Shown here piece after piece: positions 8,822 through 16,350 of a DNA stretch of 48,810 nucleotides. The notes under the pieces are model-generated. The model ran no database searches and was not told the origin of the DNA. It saw only the letters and a list, made by a program, of their open reading frames with translations. Origin of the DNA: Anaerotignum lactatifermentans DSM 14214 (GTDB lineage Bacteria; Bacillota; Clostridia; Lachnospirales; Anaerotignaceae). The stretch is from NCBI RefSeq assembly GCF_900142265.1, contig NZ_FRAH01000020.1:1-48810 (forward strand), in the 5' to 3' direction. Within the stretch, counting starts at the first letter, position 1, and each line of letters starts with the position of its first letter. The position numbers were made by a program, and so were the translations under genes.

Positions 8822-8845
8822 AATTCCTATATTTTTTCAGGAATT
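8822..8845. promoter_or_regulatory. Dyad upstream of the FMN gene promoter, candidate LysR operator
   Basis: aattcct (8822-8828) and aggaatt (8839-8845) form a 7+7 dyad with a 10-base spacer. It is centred about 55 bases before the expected transcription start. LysR activators typically bind dyads in this place. The link to the adjacent LysR gene is inference. Confidence 0.4.
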
Positions 8846-8924
8846 TATTTCTCATAACTGTGTATGCATTTTTGCAATAATATATGTTCATTTCGAATAA
8901 TTGTATTGATAAAAACGCATACTT

Positions 8925-9812
8925 TCATTTCTGCCATGTCATGGCAAAATCTACAAAGGGCTGCCATGTCTGACGGAACAGACTGTTTTGCAGATAAACG
9001 AAATTCAATTCCCGAAAAATATCAAAATTCAAAATTTCCAGAGGGAAAAGTCGCTTTTCTTCTAACTCCTGTTTCACCACCGGTTCATACAAAAACGTAA
9101 TGCCAAGGCTGGCTTCCGTCATGGCTTTGATAGCTTGAAAATTGCTGATTTCCTGTACAGTAGAATAACTATGCACCGTAAAATTATTCTCTTTCAGCAA
9201 TTCCTCCAGAATATCTCTGGTACCAGACCCAGGTTCCCGCAAAATCAATGGTTCTGTGTGGGTTCCCCATAAGGAAATAGATTTCCCACGCAAGGGACAC
9301 GCCTTCCCGCAAACCCCCAAAAACCGCTCTCGTTTATAAAGGGTAAAATCATATTTTTCTTTATCAAAAAAGCCTTCTACAATGGCGAAATCAATTTTTC
9401 CTTCTTCCATCATGTGCAGCAGCTTTCCTGTGTTATCCACTGTCAAATGCAGGCGATACTGTGGATATTCCTGCAAAAAAACTACCATAATAGGCGGCAG
9501 CATGTAATCTCCGATGGTTTTTGTGGCACCAATCCGAAGATGGATTTCCGTATTTTCTTCCCGCTGCATCTCCTGCAGAATTCCTTGGGCATTTGCTGTC
9601 ATTTGCTGGGCAAGGCGCCGCAGAGTTTTCCCTTTTTCCGTCAGACGCAGCACTTTCCCCTGATAGGAAAAAAGCCTACAGCCATAATATTCCTCCAGCC
9701 AGCGAATCTGCTGTGTCACAGCCGGCTGGGTAATATGCAGCGTTTCTGCCGTTTTGGTATAATTCATAATATCACAGAGCGCCAAAAACGTTTCCACGCG
9801 ATTGTCCAGCAT
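8925..9812 (-). CDS. LysR family transcriptional regulator
   Basis: 295-residue LTTR. The N-terminal winged HTH (residues ~1-60) has the usual FLALCDIMNYTKTAETLHIT pattern, followed by QPAVTQQIRWLEEYYGCRLF. The effector domain covers ~90-295 (IGATKTIGDYMLPPIM; LILREPGSGTRDILEE, typical of CysB/CbbR-like subgroups). The frame extends upstream to 9899, but ATG 9812 has GGGGAG at the right distance and fits the family start. It lies 180 bases upstream of the FMN oxidoreductase gene on the same strand, so control of that gene is plausible. An extended -10 (TGG TATGAT, 9843-9851) precedes it. Confidence 0.93.
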   Translation of the reverse strand: MLDNRVETFLALCDIMNYTKTAETLHITQPAVTQQIRWLEEYYGCRLFSYQGKVLRLTEKGKTLRRLAQQMTANAQGILQEMQREENTEIHLRIGATKTIGDYMLPPIMVVFLQEYPQYRLHLTVDNTGKLLHMMEEGKIDFAIVEGFFDKEKYDFTLYKRERFLGVCGKACPLRGKSISLWGTHTEPLILREPGSGTRDILEELLKENNFTVHSYSTVQEISNFQAIKAMTEASLGITFLYEPVVKQELEEKRLFPLEILNFDIFRELNFVYLQNSLFRQTWQPFVDFAMTWQK

Positions 9813-9842
9813 GATATTCTCCCCTTTCAAAACTTTTCCTCC

Positions 9843-9851
9843 ATCATACCA
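9843..9851 (-). promoter_or_regulatory. Extended -10 promoter of the LysR gene
   Basis: Minus strand ATGG-TATGAT with TATGAT at 9843-9848 and the TGG extension at 9849-9851. No clear -35 is seen. Confidence 0.45.
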
Positions 9852-9910
9852 TATTTCTGCCCATGAAAAAAGCAGAGAAACCATTTGGGGCATCTTCATA
9901 AGAAAACAAA

Positions 9911-9951
9911 GAAAGCCAAAATCCTTATCATTGCAAAAGATTTTGGCTTTC
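9911..9951 (-). terminator. Terminator downstream of the lipoprotein cluster
   Basis: gaaagccaaaatc (9911-9923) pairs perfectly with gattttggctttc (9939-9951). On the minus strand a T-rich tract (TTTGTTTTC) follows. It would end transcripts from the 10087-10905 gene. Confidence 0.7.
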
Positions 9952-9998
9952 TTATTTTAAGATTTTATTTAATATATTTTCTTCTGAAGACCGCCGTC

Positions 9999-10058
9999 GC
10001 AATTCCTCTTAAGAAATCAAGAAAAAGGAAAATCTATGTTTTCTTAAGAGGAAGTTGC
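9999..10058. repeat. Long hairpin with CTTAAG palindromes after the lipoprotein gene
   Basis: ttcctcttaagaaa (10003-10016) pairs with tttcttaagaggaa (10040-10053). After a one-base bulge, gcaa/ttgc adds 4 more pairs (9999-10002 with 10055-10058). There is no T run in either direction, so it is not a simple terminator. It sits between the stop codon at 10087 and the terminator at 9911-9951. Role unknown; 3'-end protection is possible. Confidence 0.55.
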
Positions 10059-10086
10059 TTTTGGTCTCTCTGCTTCCAATTCATTT

Positions 10087-10905
10087 TTATGCTGCTGCCA
10101 ATGCTTCCGCAGGTACTTCAAAGTCAGGTACTGCGTCAAAGTTGCTGCATGTCATGTGTACCAAAGTTTTGGAAATGGTAACAGGATTTTCTTCTCCGCC
10201 ACTCATAACATCCATAATTCCCTGCATCATGGCTGTCATATCCAGTTCGTACTGCATCACATAGCCATCGTCACTGATCCACAGTTTTACAGGCATGCCT
10301 TCTACGCTGTCCATGAGGGTAACCAGATCATCTGCGGAAATACCCAAGCCAGCAGTTGTAGATTCGATACCGGAGTTTTTCAGAGCTTCTTCCATAGCGT
10401 CGCCTGTCAGCAGACCTTCAATCACTGTTGTCTTGTTACCGTTGATTTCTTCTGTACCTGTGACCTTGAAGGCCTCGATGTTTTTCAGATACAGATCCAT
10501 ATTCTGTCCTGCGTTGTACTGAGAAACGTCTGCACTTGCCATAGGCTGGTGAATCCATTCTCCGTCCACCTGCATATATGCATCCACAGTATCACCGTTC
10601 TGTACTGCATACATTTCATATGTCTGCAGCGCTTCGTCGTTCAATGTCATGCTGATGGTCATATTGGTTTTGAAGGGATCCAGCTTCAAATCCATATCAG
10701 ATTTTACCACGGACTTCATGGATTCTTCTTCAAAAGCCATATCCATCTGTACTTCCATCTGGGCAGACATACTTGTCACTTGCGCCATTGTGTCATTTGC
10801 TTTCTGCAGCAATGCTTCTACGTCTGTTGACTGTTTCGCACCACAGCCTGCTGCTGTAGCTGCCATTGCCAGTGCCATAGCCAATGCAAAAATTCTCTTT
10901 TTCAT
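10087..10905 (-). CDS. Lipoprotein, LolA-like/DUF6612-like fold (paralog 1 of 3)
   Basis: 272-residue exported lipoprotein. The signal peptide MKKRIFALAMALAMAATAAGC ends in a lipobox with Cys21. The mature part begins with a helix rich in Gln/Met (ALLQKANDTMAQVTSMSAQM), then alternating beta-type stretches. Landmarks shared with the two neighbours are FKVTGTEEINGN, the domain core KLWISDDGYVMQYELDMTAMMQG, and the tail FDAVPDFEVPAEALAAA. This pattern resembles clostridial lipoproteins of the DUF6612/LolA-like type, thought to bind hydrophobic ligands; that assignment is from pattern only. ATG 10905 with AGGAGG; own promoter; last of the three tandem genes. Likely anchored to the outer face of the cell membrane. 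Confidence 0.85.
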   Translation of the reverse strand: MKKRIFALAMALAMAATAAGCGAKQSTDVEALLQKANDTMAQVTSMSAQMEVQMDMAFEEESMKSVVKSDMDLKLDPFKTNMTISMTLNDEALQTYEMYAVQNGDTVDAYMQVDGEWIHQPMASADVSQYNAGQNMDLYLKNIEAFKVTGTEEINGNKTTVIEGLLTGDAMEEALKNSGIESTTAGLGISADDLVTLMDSVEGMPVKLWISDDGYVMQYELDMTAMMQGIMDVMSGGEENPVTISKTLVHMTCSNFDAVPDFEVPAEALAAA

Positions 10906-10952
10906 TTACCTGTCCTCCTTTGGGTTGGTCTTGATTAAATTTGATTTTCTGC

Positions 10953-10982
10953 ATCATACCATAAACAACAGAGGTTTGTCCG
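10953..10982 (-). promoter_or_regulatory. Promoter of lipoprotein paralog 1
   Basis: Minus strand CGGACA (10977-10982), 18-base spacer ending in ATGG, TATGAT (10953-10958). An extended -10 compensates for the weak -35. Confidence 0.55.
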
Positions 10983-11089
10983 CAAATTCTCTTTTCGGTA
11001 AGAATTTCTTAAAAGAACATTAGGAAATTTCCACTGCTATCTAATATTATGCATCATTTTCGAAACAATCTATACAAAAACAGTATGCA

Positions 11090-11938
11090 TTATATCATTT
11101 CCTGACAGAACTCCTCAAATTCCACTGCTCCTGACGTAATTTCTTTCGGTATTTCAAAATCGGATATCTCGTTGAAATTACTGCATGTCACCCGCAGCTT
11201 TGTTTTTACGATTGTCTGGAAGTTTTCTTCTGTGCCGCTGAGATTGTCCAGAGCTGCCTGCATCCTGTCTGTCATATCAAATTCATAACAAATCAAATAA
11301 CCATCGGGACTGATCCAAAGACTGACAGGCAATTCCTTCATATCTTTCAGTTCAGTATACAATTCGTCTAAACTCCATCCCAAACCACCGAATATCAGAT
11401 CAATACCCAAGGTTTCCAAAACTTTTTCCATAGCTTCTCCAGTCAATACACCGGAAATTTTTGTCGTTTGTATTCCATCGATTTCCTCTGTACCATCCAC
11501 TACAAAAAAACTGAGATGATTCAGAAACAGATCCTTCTGCATCCAGATGTTGTACTGAGAAATATCTGCCATGGTTCCTGCTTCGTGAACCCATTTTCCT
11601 TCCATTTCCGAATAAGTATCTATATCTTCGCCGTTTTCCACAGCGTACGTGCCATATCTCTGTGCCACTTCACCATTGCGTATAACAACAACATCCACAT
11701 TTGCTTTGAAAGGCTTCGCTATGGTATCTATTTCCGATTGTATGATAGTACTGGTGATTTCTCCATCAAAGGCAACATCCATCTGTCGTTCCGTCGTCAC
11801 AGACATACTTTCTACCTGTGACATGGTTCCATTTGCCTTTTGCAGCAATGCCTCCATGTCCGGCGTTGGCGTTCCACTTCCTGCTGCCATAACTGCCGCT
11901 GTCAAAATGCCCGTAATGATTTTTCCGCTGATTAGCAC
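11090..11938 (-). CDS. Secreted paralog 2 of 3, lipobox Cys replaced by Ser
   Basis: 282-residue paralog of the flanking lipoproteins, aligned along its length: ALLQKANGTMSQVESMS, VDGTEEIDGIQTTKISGVLTGEAMEK, SLWISPDGYLICYEFDMTDRMQ, FNEISDFEIPKEI. The signal peptide is present, but where the paralogs have A-A-G-C this one has A-A-G-S (codon AGT). Lgt could not lipidate it, so the product may be secreted free or stay membrane-bound through an uncleaved signal. A tail of ~14 residues after the conserved end (SGAVEFEEFCQEMI) is unique. The start is a GTG at 11938 with GGGGAGG 8 bases upstream; the open extension to 12055 overlaps a terminator and promoter and is rejected. It may be a decaying copy or a released form. 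Confidence 0.75.
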   Translation of the reverse strand: MLISGKIITGILTAAVMAAGSGTPTPDMEALLQKANGTMSQVESMSVTTERQMDVAFDGEITSTIIQSEIDTIAKPFKANVDVVVIRNGEVAQRYGTYAVENGEDIDTYSEMEGKWVHEAGTMADISQYNIWMQKDLFLNHLSFFVVDGTEEIDGIQTTKISGVLTGEAMEKVLETLGIDLIFGGLGWSLDELYTELKDMKELPVSLWISPDGYLICYEFDMTDRMQAALDNLSGTEENFQTIVKTKLRVTCSNFNEISDFEIPKEITSGAVEFEEFCQEMI

Positions 11939-11981
11939 GAATTTTTCCTCCCCGTTTGTATCATAAATCGCACCTATATGC

Positions 11982-11987
11982 ATCATA
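11982..11987 (-). promoter_or_regulatory. -10 element of paralog 2, copy of the paralog 3 promoter
   Basis: TATGAT within TTTTTGTGATATGATG (minus strand of 11981-11996). The same string stands before paralog 3 (minus strand of 12919-12934). A possible -35 (TTGGAT) lies 18 bases upstream. The promoter seems to have been duplicated with the gene. Confidence 0.5.
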
Positions 11988-12035
11988 TCACAAAAACATT
12001 TGTCTATCCAATGGATGTGGCATTTTTCTTCGCAT

Positions 12036-12069
12036 ATAAAAACAGAGCAATCCATTCCAGATTGCTCTG
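12036..12069 (-). terminator. Terminator after lipoprotein paralog 3
   Basis: cagagcaatc (12043-12052) pairs with gattgctctg (12060-12069); on the minus strand TTTTTAT follows. It separates paralog 3 from paralog 2, so the three genes are probably separate transcripts. Confidence 0.85.
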
Positions 12070-12087
12070 CCTAAAATCATTCCATTT

Positions 12088-12879
12088 TTATGCCGCTTCC
12101 AGCACTTCTGCAGGGATTTCAAAATCCGGCACTGTATTGAAATCTCCATAGGTCATCTGTTCTACATACGCCCCATAAGACCAATCGTCCACAGGTTCTG
12201 CCTCAGGATCCACACCTGAACGCATCCCATTCATCAGCGCCGTTGCATCTATTTCATGCCGCAATATATAGCCATCTTCCGTAATCCAAAGTTTGATGGA
12301 AGCATCTACATCCACTTTGCCTTCCCGGATATCTGCCCATTCTTCACCGCTGTCCGCCATATCTTTGCCATCCAGAATGCCGGTCACCACTGTTGCAGAA
12401 ACACCATTGATTTCCTCTGTACCAACGGTCTGTGCAGACTGAAGTTTTGTCAAATATAAATCCAAATCCGCAAGAGCCTGCTCTCCAATAAATTCCTCAG
12501 CCCCATAGGAATCCGCAAACACATCCCCCACTGTTATCATATAAGTATGAACCATTCCATCTCGTTCTTCCGCATATTGTTCTTCTGCGTCCACAACCTC
12601 TGAGCCTTCTCCCAGCATTACCTTTGTTTTGTAATGCATTTTAAAGGGATTCATGAAAATCTCCTGATTCCGCCAGATCATTGTTGTTTCTGTTTCAGAA
12701 TCATTTTTCATGACAATTTTCGTTTCTGAATCTGCGGATAAACTTTCCAATTTCGACATAGTGCCCTGTGCTTTTTGCAAAATGGCAGTTGTATCGTCCC
12801 CTTTTTCAGTGCCGCAACCAGCTGCTCCAACAGCCAGAATCAAACCCGCTGCCATTGCCATAATCTTTTTCCCATACAT
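12088..12879 (-). CDS. Lipoprotein, LolA-like/DUF6612-like fold (paralog 3 of 3)
   Basis: 263-residue lipoprotein. Signal peptide ~1-22 with lipobox VGAAGC. It shares the array's landmarks: ILQKAQGTMSKLESLSADSE, VGTEEINGVSATVVTGILDG, KLWITEDGYILRHEIDATALMNG and FNTVPDFEIPAEVLEAA. The middle is more diverged and more acidic than in paralog 1, so it is the older branch. ATG 12879 with GGGAGG about 10 bases upstream. Own -10 (TATGAT, 12920-12925) and own terminator. Ligand and partner unknown. Confidence 0.85.
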   Translation of the reverse strand: MYGKKIMAMAAGLILAVGAAGCGTEKGDDTTAILQKAQGTMSKLESLSADSETKIVMKNDSETETTMIWRNQEIFMNPFKMHYKTKVMLGEGSEVVDAEEQYAEERDGMVHTYMITVGDVFADSYGAEEFIGEQALADLDLYLTKLQSAQTVGTEEINGVSATVVTGILDGKDMADSGEEWADIREGKVDVDASIKLWITEDGYILRHEIDATALMNGMRSGVDPEAEPVDDWSYGAYVEQMTYGDFNTVPDFEIPAEVLEAA

Positions 12880-12919
12880 AATTTCTTCCTCCCTTCAAAC
12901 GAAGCCCCTGTTTTTTATC

Positions 12920-12925
12920 ATCATA
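12920..12925 (-). promoter_or_regulatory. -10 element of lipoprotein paralog 3
   Basis: TATGAT in TTTTTTTGTGATATGATG on the minus strand. No good -35 is seen at 16-18 bases. The sequence is shared with the paralog 2 promoter. Confidence 0.4.
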
Positions 12926-12985
12926 TCACAAAAAAACATCACCACCGGCTTTATTCGAATTTGTTAAGAAATATGTAACAATCTT

Positions 12986-13633
12986 TTAGGACTTTTTCTT
13001 CTGCAACGCCTGACCGCCTGTGCAATAAGGAAACAGGAAACATTCCGCACACTTGGGTCTGCGGGCAATGCAAATTTTTCTGCCGTGGGCGATCATCTGG
13101 GTGTTAATATCAATCCATTTATCCTTTGGCACAATCTTCATCAAATCAAACTCAATTTTCACAGGGTCTTGATTTTTGGTCAATCCCAGCAGATTAGACA
13201 CCCGCTTCACATGGGTATCCACTACGATGCTGGGGATACCATACCAATTGCCCCGCACCACATTAGCCGTCTTTCTGCCAACGCCAGCCAGAGAAGTCAG
13301 TTCATCCAAATCAGAAGGCACTTCCCCGCCAAACTCTGTCAGAAGTTTCTGGCAGCAGGCAATGATATTCTTTGCCTTGTTATGATAAAAGCCAATGGAA
13401 TGGATATCCTGTTCCAGCTCTGCCTGATTTGCTTCTGCAAAAGCCTGAATGGATGTATATTTCTGGAACAGGTCTTTTGTAACCAGATTCACTCTATCGT
13501 CTGTGCACTGGGCAGACAGGATGGTGGCAATGAGCAGCTGCCATGGATTTTCGTGATTCAGATAACATTTTGTCGGACCATAGTGCTCCCGCAGCAAATC
13601 TAATATGATAGTAACCTTTTCTTTTTTTGTCAT
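12986..13633 (-). CDS. nth: Endonuclease III (base excision repair glycosylase/AP lyase)
   Basis: 215-residue DNA glycosylase that removes oxidised pyrimidines and nicks abasic sites. Helix-hairpin-helix LTSLAGVGRKTANVV carries the catalytic Lys121; the catalytic Asp139 is in IVVDTHVKRV. The C-terminal [4Fe-4S] loop is complete: C188-x6-C195-x2-C198-x5-C204. The frame is open further upstream to 13705, but ATG 13633 has AAGGAG 9 bases before it and gives the standard length. The promoter is about 130 bases upstream, leaving a repeat-bearing leader. It lies divergent from the YkvI-like gene. Confidence 0.97.
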   Translation of the reverse strand: MTKKEKVTIILDLLREHYGPTKCYLNHENPWQLLIATILSAQCTDDRVNLVTKDLFQKYTSIQAFAEANQAELEQDIHSIGFYHNKAKNIIACCQKLLTEFGGEVPSDLDELTSLAGVGRKTANVVRGNWYGIPSIVVDTHVKRVSNLLGLTKNQDPVKIEFDLMKIVPKDKWIDINTQMIAHGRKICIARRPKCAECFLFPYCTGGQALQKKKS

Positions 13634-13657
13634 AATCTTTTGCTCCTTCCCGAAAAA

Positions 13658-13703
13658 GAAATATTTCCCGCAAACAAGGAAGATTTCCCGAGAAATATTT
13701 CCC
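13658..13703. repeat. Repeats in the nth leader
   Basis: gaaatatttccc occurs at 13658-13669 and again at 13692-13703, with a shorter gatttcccg between them (13682-13690). All lie in the nth untranslated leader. They may be binding sites or just AT-rich repetition. Confidence 0.45.
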
Positions 13704-13761
13704 AAAGTCTTTTATTTTCATGGTTTCTGTCTTTTTGTCAGTAAAAAAGATGTTGGATTTT

Positions 13762-13770
13762 ATTATACCA
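13762..13770 (-). promoter_or_regulatory. Extended -10 promoter of nth
   Basis: Minus strand ATGG-TATAAT with TATAAT at 13762-13767. The -35 is weak. The leader to the nth start is about 120 bases. Confidence 0.55.
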
Positions 13771-13848
13771 TAGTTTTTCGATTCATGAAAACATGAATTA
13801 TGCATACCGTATACACAAATAAAGCATCGTGCATTTTCCGATTTTGCA

Positions 13849-13876
13849 TTGACTTTGCATATTTTCTCAGTATAAT
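13849..13876 (+). promoter_or_regulatory. Promoter of the YkvI-like gene
   Basis: TTGACT (13849-13854), 16-base spacer, TATAAT (13871-13876). The start codon at 13932 follows after an AT-rich leader with AGAGGTGG. The rest of the 298-base divergent region to nth holds the nth promoter and repeats only. Confidence 0.7.
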
Positions 13877-13931
13877 GAGATTCATTCATATTAATTTATT
13901 TTTTATTTTTATTCATTAAAGAGGTGGTATT

Positions 13932-15083
13932 ATGGCAACAAGCAACAAAGAATTCCGCACCTCTGGGGCACTGAAAATACTGCTTCCCGGCATTGTTTTA
14001 CAGTCTGTCCTCATGGGCGGCGGATACGCTACAGGGCGTGAAATCATTGAATACGGCGGCAAGTTCGGCGCTTATGGCTGGGTATCTGGTTTATTTACAT
14101 TTTTTACCTTTGCAGTTATCGCTGTTCTGACTTTTGAACTGGCGCGCATCTATCGTATTTATGATTATAAATCCATCTTGAAACAGATCATTGGCAAGGC
14201 ATGGCCAATTTATGATATTTTATACGTTATCCTGCTGTTTTTGATCATCTCCATCATGGCTTCTGCCACCGGGGAAATTTTACAGCAAACCATTGGTTTA
14301 AACTACATGGTCGGCGTTGTTATCCTGATTTTGATCGTAGCATTCCTGAACTTCTTCGGCAGTGCTTTCATCGCAAAATTTGAAACATACGGCACCATTG
14401 CCCTTTATGCGGCATACATCATTTTCACCATTATGGTTATCACAGCAAACAAAGATAACATCGTCACAGTCATGGCAACACAGGACACCAGCTATGTGGA
14501 AAACGCAACACTGCCTATGGCAATGCTGACAGGGATCATTTATGCATCTTATAACCTTTCTGCAGTCCCTGCTGGTCTGTTCACACTGCGTGCCCAGACA
14601 AAACGGAGCGAATCCATCATTTCCGGTATCATCGGTGCATTGCTTATGACAATCCCCTGGTTCCTGACATACTTCGCAGTTATGGGTTACTATCCCGATG
14701 ACACCATCATCGGTGCATCTGTTCCTTGGTTGGTAATGCTCCAATCTGTTTCCGACAGCAATATTCCTGTTTTGGTATTCGGTGTTGTAGCCGGCTGGAC
14801 ATTGATCGAAACAGCTACCGGCATGATTCACGCTTTGTTGGAACGTCTGGATCACAGCCTGGAAGAAAAAAATCAGGAGCCGCTTTCTCCTAAGAAACGT
14901 GGTCTCATTACAGCAGCAATTCTGATTGTAGCGATGCTGTTCTCTAAAATCGGTATCATCAATCTGATCAGCATGGGTTATTCCGCTCTTGCTTACGGCT
15001 TCATCCTGTTCTATCTGCTGCCTCTGGTGACAGTTGGTCTTTACAAAGTCATCAAGAACGGCAAAGTACCCAAAAAGGACTGA
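13932..15083 (+). CDS. YkvI-like membrane protein (COG3949, LeuT-fold transporter)
   Basis: 383-residue integral membrane protein with about 10-11 hydrophobic segments. The opening GIVLQSVLMGGGYATGREIIEY has the Gly-rich unwound first helix of LeuT-fold carriers and is typical of the YkvI family. The C-terminus is Lys-rich (VIKNGKVPKKD). Substrate is not established for this family; amino acids or amines are the usual guess. AGAGGTGG precedes the ATG. A terminator-like hairpin (15096-15123) follows, then an aminotransferase on the same strand 95 bases on, which hints at a nitrogen-compound role. Confidence 0.88.
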   Translation: MATSNKEFRTSGALKILLPGIVLQSVLMGGGYATGREIIEYGGKFGAYGWVSGLFTFFTFAVIAVLTFELARIYRIYDYKSILKQIIGKAWPIYDILYVILLFLIISIMASATGEILQQTIGLNYMVGVVILILIVAFLNFFGSAFIAKFETYGTIALYAAYIIFTIMVITANKDNIVTVMATQDTSYVENATLPMAMLTGIIYASYNLSAVPAGLFTLRAQTKRSESIISGIIGALLMTIPWFLTYFAVMGYYPDDTIIGASVPWLVMLQSVSDSNIPVLVFGVVAGWTLIETATGMIHALLERLDHSLEEKNQEPLSPKKRGLITAAILIVAMLFSKIGIINLISMGYSALAYGFILFYLLPLVTVGLYKVIKNGKVPKKD

Positions 15084-15095
15084 TTTTGCTTCCAA

Positions 15096-15127
15096 AACAC
15101 GACATTCTTCTGGATGTCGTGTTTTTC
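15096..15127 (+). terminator. Terminator after the YkvI-like gene
   Basis: aacacgacat (15096-15105) pairs with atgtcgtgtt (15114-15123), followed by a T run to about 15126. Some read-through to the aminotransferase is possible, since no clear second promoter is seen. Confidence 0.75.
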
Positions 15128-15178
15128 ATAAAGTTTGATTATTTTCGGATATTTAACCATATTTAGGAGGTTTTTCAT

Positions 15179-16276
15179 ATGAATTTGAGAATCAATCGCA
15201 GCATTGCAGAGCAGACAAAAGTCAGCTACGCCATTGAATCTGCTGGTCCCTTACCTTACGACATTGACTGCGGCGAAGGCATCAACACCGTTATGGTGCC
15301 CCCTGCTGCAAAACAGGCATTCAAAGAACTGGATTTCGAAATGATGCGTCCTTATCCTCATTCTGTTGACGTCAAAGACAGCATCATCCAGTACTGGAAG
15401 GACTACTGCCCTCTGAATTACAAACGAATCGTTCTTTGTGACGGTTCTGTAGGCGGATTATACCTGCTCAATCGTCTGTTCCTGGAAAGAGGCGATTCTG
15501 TATTGGGCATCGCTCCCCAATTCTCTGAATATGTGACAGATGTGAGAATGTACGGCACCAATGTTACCGGTGTACCTCTGAAAAAAGAAAACAACTACCG
15601 TTTCTCTGTAGAAGATCTGCTGGCAGCACTGACACCTGACCACAAGCTGATCTACATCGATAACCCCAACAACCCTACTGGGCAGGCAATTCCCCTTTCC
15701 GACATCGAAACCATTCTGGCAGCTGCCAATAAAAACGGCACCGCTGTCATTATCGACGAAGCTTATGGCGAATACATTCCCAAGAAAAACTCCGCCGTTT
15801 CTCTGTTGGATAAATACGAAAATCTCATTGTTGCAAGAACATTCTCCAAAGGCTTCGGTCTGGCAGGTCTGCGTGCCGGTTATCTGCTGATTCCCGAATG
15901 TCTGGCACCTTACATTGCCAACATCACAAACCCTTACTGCATGACAGAATTCGCCAGAAGCGTTGCATCTAAAACCATTCTGGATGAATCCTTCCTGGAA
16001 ATTCTCCAGAGCAAAACAGCAGAAATGAAAAAACAGATGTACCGTCCTTGGAAAAACCTTTCCATTGCCCACACCTGCGACACCGTTTCCATCAGCATGA
16101 TCACCCACCAGAACCCTGAAATCGATCTGGCGGCAGAATTCGCTAAACGCAGAATTCTGGTCATCTCCGGCAACGATTTCGAAAACATCGGACAAAACTC
16201 CGTTCGTCTGCGTGTTCCCGAAGAAAAAGACATGCCTGCTGTTTTGAAAGCCATGGAAGAAATTGACCAGCTGTAA
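15179..16276 (+). CDS. Class I/II PLP aminotransferase, HisC-like
   Basis: 365-residue fold-type I PLP enzyme resembling histidinol-phosphate aminotransferases and the related CobD decarboxylases. PLP contacts are visible: NPNNPTG around N165, D193 in IIDEAYGEY, Schiff-base Lys224 in ARTFSKGFGLAGLRAGY, and the C-terminal Arg in SVRLRVP. AGGAGG precedes the ATG at good distance. No other his genes are nearby, so the true substrate is open: histidinol phosphate, an aromatic amino acid, or threonine phosphate. It follows the YkvI-like transporter, and fur comes next with its own promoter. Confidence 0.88.
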   Translation: MNLRINRSIAEQTKVSYAIESAGPLPYDIDCGEGINTVMVPPAAKQAFKELDFEMMRPYPHSVDVKDSIIQYWKDYCPLNYKRIVLCDGSVGGLYLLNRLFLERGDSVLGIAPQFSEYVTDVRMYGTNVTGVPLKKENNYRFSVEDLLAALTPDHKLIYIDNPNNPTGQAIPLSDIETILAAANKNGTAVIIDEAYGEYIPKKNSAVSLLDKYENLIVARTFSKGFGLAGLRAGYLLIPECLAPYIANITNPYCMTEFARSVASKTILDESFLEILQSKTAEMKKQMYRPWKNLSIAHTCDTVSISMITHQNPEIDLAAEFAKRRILVISGNDFENIGQNSVRLRVPEEKDMPAVLKAMEEIDQL

Positions 16277-16299
16277 CAGCAAGTTTTTCCAACTCTGCG

Positions 16300-16328
16300 T
16301 TGACAAAGATTTTTTCCTATACTATGAT
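16300..16328 (+). promoter_or_regulatory. Promoter of the fur-like gene
   Basis: TTGACA (16300-16305), 17-base spacer, TATGAT (16323-16328). This near-consensus promoter overlaps the start of the longest open frame, which shows that the frame's first TTG is not the start codon. Confidence 0.8.
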
Positions 16329-16350
16329 GGACAGAGGAAAGGATTGGTGT

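Noticed and set aside
11939-12055. Longer start of secreted paralog 2
   Set aside because: It covers the paralog's promoter and the terminator of the upstream gene; the GTG at 11938 has an ideal ribosome site.
13658-13703. CRISPR-like array in the nth leader
   Set aside because: Copies are 9-13 bases and irregularly spaced; no spacers or cas genes.
16300-16350. Longer start of the Fur protein
   Set aside because: A near-consensus promoter lies within it, so it is not in the transcript.
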